Assembly: GCF_902806685.2 (NCBI RefSeq)
Contig: NC_048550.1
Coordinates: forward strand, 7,607,383 to 7,671,382
Direction: 5' to 3'
Source: Maniola hyperantus
Lineage: Eukaryota; Arthropoda; Insecta; Lepidoptera; Nymphalidae
DNA: 64,000 bases
Position 1 is the first letter of the stretch, and every line of letters starts with the position of its first letter. The notes under the pieces are model-generated. The model saw only the letters and a program-made list of their open reading frames with translations. It ran no database searches and was not told where the DNA came from. The position numbers and the translations under genes were made by a program. Shown here in pieces: positions 57,265 to 64,000 of this stretch.

Positions 57265-57380
57265 TAGTTCGCGACGGGTCGAGGTGGCGAACGGCGTATG
57301 AGGCGGGGGGACGCACCGGGTTAGCGCGGGGCTGTGTGGGTGTGCGGGGCGTCGCCACCCCGATTGCCTGTCGCGTACTA
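57265..57380. mobile_element. GC-rich MITE, CGACAGGTCGAG family, copy 3
   Basis: The left end is TAGTTCGCGACGGGTCGAGG. The reverse-complemented right end is TAGTACGCGACAGGCAATCG. It lies downstream of the WDR12 stop codon. Confidence 0.7.
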
Positions 57381-57596
57381 AACCTACGTTATTTTTCACT
57401 CAATTAAATTCAATTCAATTTCAATTTCAAAGAAATACAAAGAATACAAACAGATCATAAATGCAAATTTTAATACATCAATATTGTATAATTTTATAAT
57501 GTAGTTATTGCATATTGTTTGTCGAAGAATTGGGCCAACATTGGAACAAATATTTACAGCCAACGTTATAATTTAAAATATTTAAAACTAACCATT

Positions 57597-57741
57597 TCAC
57601 GCGTTGGTAGTAGCGTGTTTGGCTTTGAATATCCTCAGTGTGTTGTCGCAAGAGCCGCTGACCAGCAGCGCTGGGTTCGTCCAGTCACAGCACAGCACTT
57701 TGTCTTCGTGGCCGCTTAAATCGTACAGCGGGGTTTTCGGA
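57597..57741 (-). CDS. WDR12: WDR12 exon 9 (last blade, stop)
   Basis: Acceptor TTTCTAG before 57741. Reads SPKTPLYDLSGHEDKVLCCD and SGSCDNTLRIF and ends HATTNA with TGA at 57599-57597. Enters in phase 2. Confidence 0.93.
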
Positions 57742-60700
57742 CTAGAAACAAAATATATCGAATTTGACAACTCCACTAACATAAAGTAAAATATATATAA
57801 AGTCCTGCAAATTGCTGTTGCGCTGGAACCATGTCTCATTAACATCGATATGACGTCATTTTTACGTCAGCCGAAATAAAAATATACCATCAGCTCGAAA
57901 CTTCAGTCTAGTGCTGACGTCACTAAAATGGCGGCCACGCGCCTTAGCAATTTTCGCTTTATATAAACGTATCTGAACGTAGATCGACCGTTAAGAGCAG
58001 AAATTAAATGAGGGCGTCACGTTCTAATGTACTGCAACCAAAACGGTATTAATATTTGGTATTTTTTTAATTGTTAAAACCCATCTAAATCCACAAAATA
58101 TTTTTTATCTTTGACAGCACTAACATTAATTTGGAAGTAACTCTATATAAAACATTTTAGTTCCTTAAATATTTAATTTCTACTCTAAACGGTCAGACTG
58201 TACTTTACTTTACCCCAGTTATCATTTTCATAAAATCCTGATTATGAATTCAAAATCAGTTCCTTAGTGTCCTTAGTTTTATTCACGTACATCACTACCA
58301 ATATTATAATTTTGCGAAAGTGTGTCTGCTGGTTGATCCTTCAATCACGTTGCAACGTGCAACAAACTGACGTGATTTTTGCATGGATATAGTTAAAGAC
58401 CTGCAGAGTAGTATTAGCTACTTTTTAATTTTTATCCCGGAAAACCAAACGGTTACCCTCGTAGCTTTAGTTTTAAGTTTGCGTAATAATTATCACCACT
58501 ATATCTTACAAATCTAATACCAGACCATCAATAGAGTAATTTATTACCTATTTTGAATAAATCATTTGACTTGACTTGACTTGTTACCACGTGATTTCAA
58601 AAAACTAAATCCATGCGGACGAAACCGCGGGCACCATCTATTTAGAAAAAAAAACTATGCATCACCTTCTCGTCTCCCATAGCTTGACTTGTCCGTCATA
58701 GCCCGCTGAGAGAAAAAGGGTATCTCTTGTTTTGGACCAACGCACAGACTGGACCCAACCGGTGTGTGACGTATATGTTGTTTTCACAATACTATCTGAA
58801 ATTTAAAATATACTTAGTAAGTAAAAGTAGATAGCTATAAAGGCAATCAGGAGCGCGAGCGCAATTTTTTTTAAACAGATTTTTTTTAAAGAAATGTGCT
58901 CAGCCATGAAACATTTTTAAATCACCACAATCATTTTTAAACCATCACAAGTTTTAAATCACCTTTTAAATGAGAAAAGTACGAGATGAAATCCCTATCT
59001 TCTTCTATCTTCTAATCTTCTAATTTTAAAAATGCGAAAGTGTGTATCGGTCTGTTTACTATTACCTTCTTAACCAAAATTTGGTACTATTCAGAGATTG
59101 CTTGCATCACGGAAACGAACACAAGCTTTTTATCTCGGAAGAATCAAATAGCTTCAATGCAAAAATTTTGAATTTACAAAAAAAATATTGGTAAATTCAA
59201 GAACTAGTACGCATTTTATAAATTATTTTCCTTTGTTTGGGATTTCGTCTGGTCTGGTCTGAACCGGCCATGGAATCTAGTCTCTAAGGCGCCATCTCTA
59301 CGTACAAGAGAATCGCAACGAGTCTGTTCCTACTATCGTCCGATAATCGCTAATTCAGCCAGCGTGTCGTCGCAACTCGCAACGAAACGCCACAAGACTG
59401 CAACGGATCGCTGCGTGACGTGACCGCAACGCCTCATTGTACCTCTCATGGGGCGTAACGTTGGCGGTATCGCCGCGAGTCTCGCCGGTATCGTTGCGAG
59501 ACTCAATGGTATCGTCGCGAGACGTGACGAGTCCGTGACGTTATATTCATCCAGAGTCACTCGTCGTTTCGCCGCGATAGTATCGCCCAGGAGATTGGGC
59601 CATAGAATTTGTATCGAATTTGATGGCACGGCGAGACTGTCGCCGCGATCTTCTCGGTGGAGATGGCGCCGTAGCCTACTCTTAAGTAAGTGTGTTAGTT
59701 TACCTGTCGATCTGGGATCGTAGAGTCGTACATGTCTATCAGCTGATGCTGTTATTAAGCTGTTGCTCAGTGGTGACCAGTCCACATCAAAAAATGCTTT
59801 GTTACCTGTAACCAAAACAATTTCCTTACACATCTAATGGTCGCAACGTACTTGAGCTGCGCTATATTTATTATTTATTTATTTTATTTTTATTTTATTT
59901 CGACTTAATGAATTACACACCACTTTTAGACCAAAGCACTAGATAAAAACCGAGACTGGTGTTTGCAATTTGCAGCCCAAATAGACCGTGGTCTGTGCTA
60001 GGGCTGACAAAGATCTTTGACCTCACATGATTTACATATATATTTTTAGGTAGGTACCTACTTATTAGGTGTTTAACCTTTCATACAAAAACATTTATGC
60101 AAAACATTCATACTTACTAGCATTCATACAAACCTGTACCTTTTTATTTTATTTTAAATTACCATTTATGTACTTTCTTCAAATTATCAAACTACTGGTG
60201 GCTAGACTAGTCTATTCTAAAGCTCAGAGTCCAAAAATTAAAAGATCATTACCCGCAATCTCCTGTTTCAGACCGCCGAGTTCACAATCCCATATCTTGA
60301 GCAAATGGTCCCACCCACTAGACACTACTGTGTTGTAATCCATCCACTGCACCCCTGACACAGCCTCTCTGTGCCCTTTTAGGGTTGTTAAAGGTTCCTA
60401 CAAGATAAAAACAAACCAAAGTTATAACCTAAAAGTATTTCTATAGTCCGTACAAAATGAATCCTCACGCGCTGTTTTAACTCTATGGGTCAACTGTCAT
60501 TTCAAAAGTATGGTTCACCTTTAAAATAAGGTCTAAAAGTTCTAAAACCGTAATTTTGACACTTAAGGTTAAAATAGCGCGTGAGTCCTTAGTCTACGAC
60601 CTGTGCAATCTGGCATATTACAACAACAGACTGGACTATTTGTTTTGTGTGGACTATACTATTTTAACTTACTCTAATATTCCCCTGTTCTGGTTTACTT

Positions 60701-63571
60701 TTCTTTTTTACTGGCACATTATCTTCATCAGAAAGACCTGAAAGGTAAAAAAATGAAATTCATAGTAAAAAATGGATTTCAAATGACAAGAAATTCGTTT
60801 TCATGAATACTTTTCAAAAAATACTATGACTAGACCTAGATGATGGAGAAGGTGCGCACTGGAACTCCCTAATGGCATATCATCATATAGTGATGTTTGG
60901 ACATATATCATGTTTCATAAATTTATTTCAATTCTATTTAGTACAATAAAGGACGCTTTGACTTTAAAACTTTTTATTTACTCTTAACTTATTTATGTAA
61001 TATGTTTAGCCTAGTGGATTAGACGTCGGCCTTCTTTTCATGAGGTCGGGGGTTCGATATAGAGCATGCACCTCTAACTTTTCCCAGTCGAACAGTTTAG
61101 ATGTTTTAGCATCGTAAGGAAACTTGCAAGCCTGAGAATTTTCTATAATGTTCTCAAAGGTGTGTGAAGTCTACCAACCGACAACAGTGGGCCAGCGTGG
61201 CAAACTATAGCCTAACTCTTTTCATTTTTAGAAGAGACCCATGCTCAATAGTGGCTTTAGAATGATTTTCCGGCTTTACAGATCGTTGTCTGTGTCACCC
61301 ATTGTATATGATGTTTTGTCTGTCTCAATGACAGTGACAACACTCTACAAATCTGATATCTCCTTCTAAATGTTGATGTACATTACTTTCTGCCGCGTAC
61401 TGTACTCACTTGTACTCCAAAGGCAGACATTATTATCCCAGCTGCCAGTGGCAAAGCGGTTAGCATCGGCTGACACAGAGAGGCACTCCACACCCTTATC
61501 ATGACCCCTGCATGTCACCACACAGTCTACGGAATTGCCCGACACATTCCAGACCCATAGCATTGCAGATTGGTCATGGGAACCACTATATAAAAATAAT
61601 TAAACAATGTTAGTTCTTAAAGTGTTTTTAAAGTAAATTCAATTATTTAGGAATTTGTAGATGTAACAACTAACTCAACTATCAAAATAATTGGGAGGTC
61701 CAGGGGTTCAATCCCAGACAAGCACTGAACACTTGAAAAGAGCAACCGCAGAGTTTCTTGCTGGTTGTTCTCGTTAGGAACTGCATTCCGAACCAGTGCT
61801 AACATACTATTTGACGATTCAATAGCACTTGTAAAAGTTTACTTGAATAAAATAATATATTCTATTTTTGCTTTAACAGCGGTTACACATTCATCTGACT
61901 CGGACTGAACTCAGTTATTGCTTACGCACTAATCCGATCTCTGATCCGAATCCAAGCTATTCAGTGCACATCTTAGACCAAACTACTTCATATGTCCGAT
62001 TTTAATCCAATGCACATCCCAGATATTCTCACGGATAACGGTGACAACTCGGATGACGGAAGTGCAGTGCGTAATCGCTCTAACAGTGAAGGTAAGCACT
62101 GAGGTGCATGCCTGAGAATTGTCCATTATGTTCTCAAAGAAATGTAAAAGTTTGGCTATACACATTTGACCTTCGCATTCTGTGAGGAGGGTGGAGACCC
62201 ATGCTCAGTAGAGCCAGCAATGAGTGGATTGTAATCAATGTCCAAAGGGCTGAATAGCTTAATGCAGTAATGACTAATGTGAGCATCTGGATTGAGGAAT
62301 TAGAAAAAATTTTGCCAGTCAGTCCAGAAAATTTGTGTAACATACATAGAAAAAAAATGCACAGAATTGAGATCCTCCTTCTTTTTGGAAGTTGGTCAAA
62401 AAGGTACAGTAATAAGAAAATAGTGATGCAAATTACTGAAAATCATTCCACACCTTACGAAAACTGCTTGATTGCCATTAAATGATACCCATGAAACGGC
62501 CTTAACAGGTGATGTGTGTCCAGGTATTGCAAGCTTGTGTTGGCCCTTTGTGTTCCAAATATGAACACTGTTATCATAACTCCCAGATAGGATCCTGAAA
62601 CCATTAAGTAATTAAAAATAATAACTACAAACTTCCGAAGGCCAGCCACATATTATCAGATATTAATGTTGATATAATTTTTTTTTCAAAAGGATGAGGA
62701 AAATGAATTTTAAATTGGAGACTCTAAATTTGAGCCCTACTCTACAAATTTAAACACTATCAAGACTGGCACCTGAAGTCACAGGGTTTGGCAGTATTAA
62801 AGTAAATTTAGTTTTCTGTTCTTTTCTTATTATTATTACATTTGTAAGAAAAAGATGCAAATACTCAAAAATGTAATTGCCATCAGAATCAGTACCATTG
62901 TCTGTCAAAACTTTCTGTCCCACTCACTCTGAAAACATCAGAAGTGTTCATTCAATCCAGTTCTACACAAACATTCAAACATTCTAACAGTCTGTGGGAA
63001 TTTTCAAAAACTAATGTTTTAGAAAGGAAGGAAGGAAAGGATGAAGAGGACCAAGGTTAACAAACATTCATTTTTAGACTGCATCAAGAATGTCCTCTGT
63101 GAGATCATATTGCTAAATTGTTATAGAAATAAAAACTAACCAATTCCCATGTGTATGTACAGCGGAAACCCAGTCATCATGCATCAAGCAATCCTGAGGA
63201 CTTGGTGCAGGGAATCTCTCCAAATATTCTATCTCTAATGTGTCTTCAGTCGACAAACCCTTCTCCTGCAAGTGTTCTGCGACTGTCGACACTAACAACT
63301 CTCCACATATTAGAAAATCGAATTCTACCGCCTTTTCTAAGGACACGTTACTTTCCTTCAATAATGCATTTACTAGCGCATTCAACTCTGCTGACTGAAT
63401 GTTACTTTGAATTGCATACGGACTGTGCGAAACTGCATATCTGAAATACAATTAACATTAAAACATGAGTAATTTCTAAAAAGCATGCCAAAATTATAAA
63501 ATTGATACATACTGTTCTTGTTTGGTTATAAATCGGACTTGCAACTGTGCTTCGCCTGCTTCACTAGCCAT
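57597..63571 (-). CDS. WDR12: Ribosome biogenesis protein WDR12 homolog (Ytm1), complete
   Basis: WDR12/Ytm1 acts in the nucleolus in the PeBoW complex with Pes1 and Bop1, needed for 27S/32S pre-rRNA processing and 60S maturation. Nine exons on the minus strand join in frame to 420 codons plus TGA (human protein about 423): 63571-63513, 63440-63141, 62594-62454, 61585-61410, 60737-60673, 60397-60253, 59805-59704, 58795-58666 and 57741-57597. The N-terminal NLE domain is in exons 1-2 (start MASEAGEAQLQVRFITKQ). From DDWVSAV the chain enters a WD40 propeller with clear blades: SGSYDNSVHIWN, SGSHDQSAMLW, TGSWDNNVCLWS, SSGWDHLLKIWD, SADRHVRLYD, AGYDGQVKLWE and SGSCDNTLRIF. A charged loop with KKKSK, in exon 5, interrupts two blades as in other WDR12 proteins. 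No truncation or missing element was seen. Confidence 0.95.
58290..58643 (+). mobile_element. GCGAAAGTGTG-type repeat with nested LINE-tail insertion
   Basis: Left part 58290-58457 (GCGAAAGTGTGTCTGCTGG to AACCAAACGGTTACC). Right part 58589-58643 (ACGTGATTTCAAAAAACTAA to GCGGGCACCATC). The insertion between them is listed separately. The right end lies about 20 bp from the donor of WDR12 exon 8. Confidence 0.65.
58458..58582 (+). mobile_element. 125-bp LINE 3' end insertion with 6-bp target duplication
   Basis: GTTACC flanks both sides (58452-58457 and 58583-58588). The insert ends with AATAAATCATTTGACTTGAC, a tandem TTGAC tail typical of a non-LTR 3' terminus. Removing it restores the host repeat. 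Confidence 0.75.
58666..58795 (-). CDS. WDR12: WDR12 exon 8
   Basis: Acceptor TTTCAG before 58795. Reads SIVKTTYTSHTGWVQSVRWS and LSAGYDGQVKLWETR. Ends AGAAG|GTGATG in phase 2; 130 nt. Confidence 0.93.
59010..59190 (+). mobile_element. GCGAAAGTGTG-type repeat fragment
   Basis: AAATGCGAAAGTGTGTATCG, CAGAGATTGCTTGCATCACG and TTTTTATCTCGGAAGAATC are recognisable in the intron between WDR12 exons 7 and 8. Confidence 0.5.
59280..59680 (+). mobile_element. Unclassified CpG-rich dispersed element, second copy
   Basis: Matches 43565-43960: TCGCAACGAGTCTGTTCC, GCAACTCGCAACGAAACGCC, GACCGCAACGCCTCATTGTA, GTCCGTGACGTTATA and the 21-bp tandem units (GGTATCGTTGCGAGACTCAA). It ends within about 30 bp of WDR12 exon 7. 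The large open frames across it are compositional. Confidence 0.65.
59704..59805 (-). CDS. WDR12: WDR12 exon 7
   Basis: Acceptor TTGGTTACAG before 59805. Reads GNKAFFDVDWSPLSNSLITA and SADRHVRLYDPRST. Donor ACAG|GTAAAC, phase 1; 102 nt. Confidence 0.94.
60253..60397 (-). CDS. WDR12: WDR12 exon 6
   Basis: Acceptor TTATCTTGTAG. Reads EPLTTLKGHREAVSGVQWMD, then NTVVSSGWDHLLKIWDCE and LGGLKQEIAG. Donor GCGG|GTAATG, phase 1; 145 nt. Confidence 0.94.
60673..60737 (-). CDS. WDR12: WDR12 exon 5 (charged loop)
   Basis: Acceptor TTTACCTTTCAG. Reads LSDEDNVPVKKKSKPEQGN plus IR. Donor AGA|GTAAGT, phase 0; 65 nt. It is the acidic-basic insertion between propeller blades. Confidence 0.9.
61003..61254 (+). 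mobile_element. tRNA-derived SINE in a WDR12 intron
   Basis: The head contains TTTAGCCTAGTGGATTAGAC and a box-B-like GGGGGTTCGATATAGAG. The body follows: GCACCTCTAACTTTTCC, GGAAACTTGCAAGCCTGAGA, AAAGGTGTGTGAAGTCTACC and AGACCCATGCTCAATAGTGG. It lies on the opposite strand to the gene and abuts the MITE at 61256. Confidence 0.75.
61256..61405. mobile_element. MITE, AGTACGCGGCAG family, copy D, one end lost
   Basis: The right end (reverse complement AGTACGCGGCAGAAAGTAAT) is intact. The left terminal repeat is missing where SINE sequence begins. Inner blocks GGCTTTACAGATCGTTGTC and GACAACACTCTACAAA match copies A-C. The intact end starts about 6 nt into a WDR12 intron. Confidence 0.7.
61410..61585 (-). 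CDS. WDR12: WDR12 exon 4
   Basis: Acceptor TTTTTATATAG before 61585. Reads GSHDQSAMLWVWNVSGNSVD, then a GHDKGVECLSV blade and TGSWDNNVCLWST. Donor ACAA|GTGAGT, phase 1; 176 nt. Confidence 0.94.
61675..61870 (-). mobile_element. Retroposon fragments in WDR12 intron 3
   Basis: A box-B-like AGGGGTTCAATCCCAGACAA is followed by GAGCAACCGCAGAGTTTCTT and TTCCGAACCAGTGCTAAC. The latter is antisense to a repeat block also seen near 36430-36510. Fragmentary. Confidence 0.35.
62072..62233 (+). mobile_element. SINE body fragment in WDR12 intron 3
   Basis: AGGTGCATGCCTGAGAATTG, TTATGTTCTCAAAG and GGAGACCCATGCTCAGTAGA, then GCAATGAGTGG, match the 3' half of the tRNA-derived SINE. Confidence 0.65.
62454..62594 (-). 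CDS. WDR12: WDR12 exon 3
   Basis: Acceptor TAATGGTTTCAG before 62594. Reads ILSGSYDNSVHIWNTKGQHK, then GHTSPVKAVSWVS and GNQAVFV. Only donor AAG|GTGTGG (phase 2) keeps the frame with exon 4. A stronger-looking GTAAGG begins 5 nt earlier but would cause a frameshift. Confidence 0.9.
63141..63440 (-). CDS. WDR12: WDR12 exon 2 (NLE domain)
   Basis: Acceptor ATTGTATTTCAG. Reads YAVSHSPYAIQSNIQSAELN and FDFLICGELLVSTVAEHLQE, then the EIEYLERFPAPSPQ segment and DDWVSAVHTHGN. This is the NLE domain plus the start of the first blade. Donor TTG|GTTAGT, phase 2; 300 nt. Confidence 0.95.
63513..63571 (-). CDS. WDR12: WDR12 exon 1 (start codon)
   Basis: ATG at 63571-63569 begins MASEAGEAQLQVRFITKQEQ and leads directly into the NLE domain. 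Donor AACA|GTATGT, phase 2; 59 nt. No earlier in-frame ATG is needed to match the family's length. Confidence 0.92.
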
Positions 63572-64000
63572 ATTTGAGTGTAAAACAAACTTTACGATTT
63601 CTATTTAATCAAAATAATTCGTTGTACCTAGTTATTTTATTATAATGAAATAAACAAAAAATAAAAATGTATTTTCATGTGACCTTCAAAATTGAAATTA
63701 GGATTTTTTAAACTGGTTTTACGGCTCTGGGTTCTAGCCCTTTTGAGCCTTTTGAAATTAGGTTTGGTCGTAGAGCGTAGATAGAGTAATAAAGATAGAT
63801 AAAGGAACGTTTGCTTTCTCATTCTCACTAAAAAGAGAGCACAGACAAAGTTACTAATGTGATAAACAGAGACGCAGCTAACCTATTTTTGTCCCTTATC
63901 GTGTAACTGGTTTTTTTCAAGAATACATACAAGGAATGCAACTTTAGTTGCAAAACAAACTTTGAGAATTCGTGGCGTAATTGTATTTCTCATTAGTTAT
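63572..64000 (-). other. WDR12: WDR12 5' UTR and upstream region
   Basis: About 430 bp upstream of the start codon, AT-rich, with no coding sequence or recognised repeat. No TATA box or other core promoter motif could be assigned with confidence. Confidence 0.4.

Larger units (their letters stand above)
56023..57440. other. Convergent intergenic region between shep and WDR12
   Basis: No coding sequence. Contains a perfect hairpin (56356-56402), a Harbinger-like MITE (56788-56936) and a GC-rich MITE (57265-57380). On the minus strand AATAAA at 57063-57058 and ATTAAA at 57474-57469 are candidate WDR12 polyadenylation signals. Confidence 0.6.

Noticed and set aside
57597..57845. ATG-initiated 82-codon ORF as an independent small gene
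   Set aside because: Its C-terminal part is the last WDR12 exon; the upstream part is intron read through the acceptor.
59333..59833. 166-codon minus-strand open frame
   Set aside because: Only its first part (59805-59704) is WDR12 exon 7. The rest runs past the donor into the CpG-rich dispersed element.

Overview
The window is nuclear DNA of an insect, almost certainly a moth or butterfly. Two recognisable intron-containing genes lie convergently in an AT-rich background packed with decayed transposable elements of lepidopteran type: RTE-type and R1-like non-LTR remnants, tRNA-derived SINEs with a TCA/TGA-repeat tail, and several families of short inverted-repeat elements (MITEs). No bacterial, viral, CRISPR, rRNA or confident functional tRNA gene was seen.

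Layout. (1) 1-23805: 5' region and probable giant first intron of the plus-strand gene. A small, well-formed candidate first coding exon lies at 189-263; the rest is non-coding and TE-rich. (2) 23806-51132: exons of an alan shepard (shep)/RBMS-family RNA-binding protein on the plus strand. Nine coding exons join in frame without a break: 23806-24024, 44806-45071, 45162-45220, 45888-45979, 47591-47785, 48295-48441, 48740-48997, 50420-50458 and 50998-51132. They encode an alanine/proline-rich N-terminus, two RRM domains, a histidine/alanine-rich segment and the conserved shep C-terminus. (3) 51133 to about 56020: a mostly TE-poor, AT-rich stretch with several AATAAA signals, read as a long 3' UTR. 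It holds a 31-bp minisatellite, a CpG patch and a GC-rich inverted repeat. (4) 57597-63571: a complete nine-exon gene on the minus strand for WDR12/Ytm1, the PeBoW-complex factor for 60S ribosome biogenesis. It encodes 420 residues with an N-terminal NLE domain and a WD40 propeller. (5) 63572-64000: its upstream region.

The two genes are functionally unrelated as far as the sequence shows. One is a neuronal-type RNA-binding regulator; the other is a housekeeping nucleolar ribosome-assembly factor. They share only a convergent gap of about 1.5 kb.

No unprecedented system was found. The observations most worth a second look are a 33-nt in-frame alternative 5' splice site in shep between RRM1 and RRM2, tandemly duplicated copies of the end of a shep exon (one still open, in frame and with splice-site dinucleotides on both sides), an unclassified CpG-rich dispersed element with an internal 21-bp array, and repeats lying within a few bases of several WDR12 splice sites. 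Exon boundaries were deduced by hand from GT/AG sites, reading frame and remembered family sequences; no alignment or transcript evidence was available.
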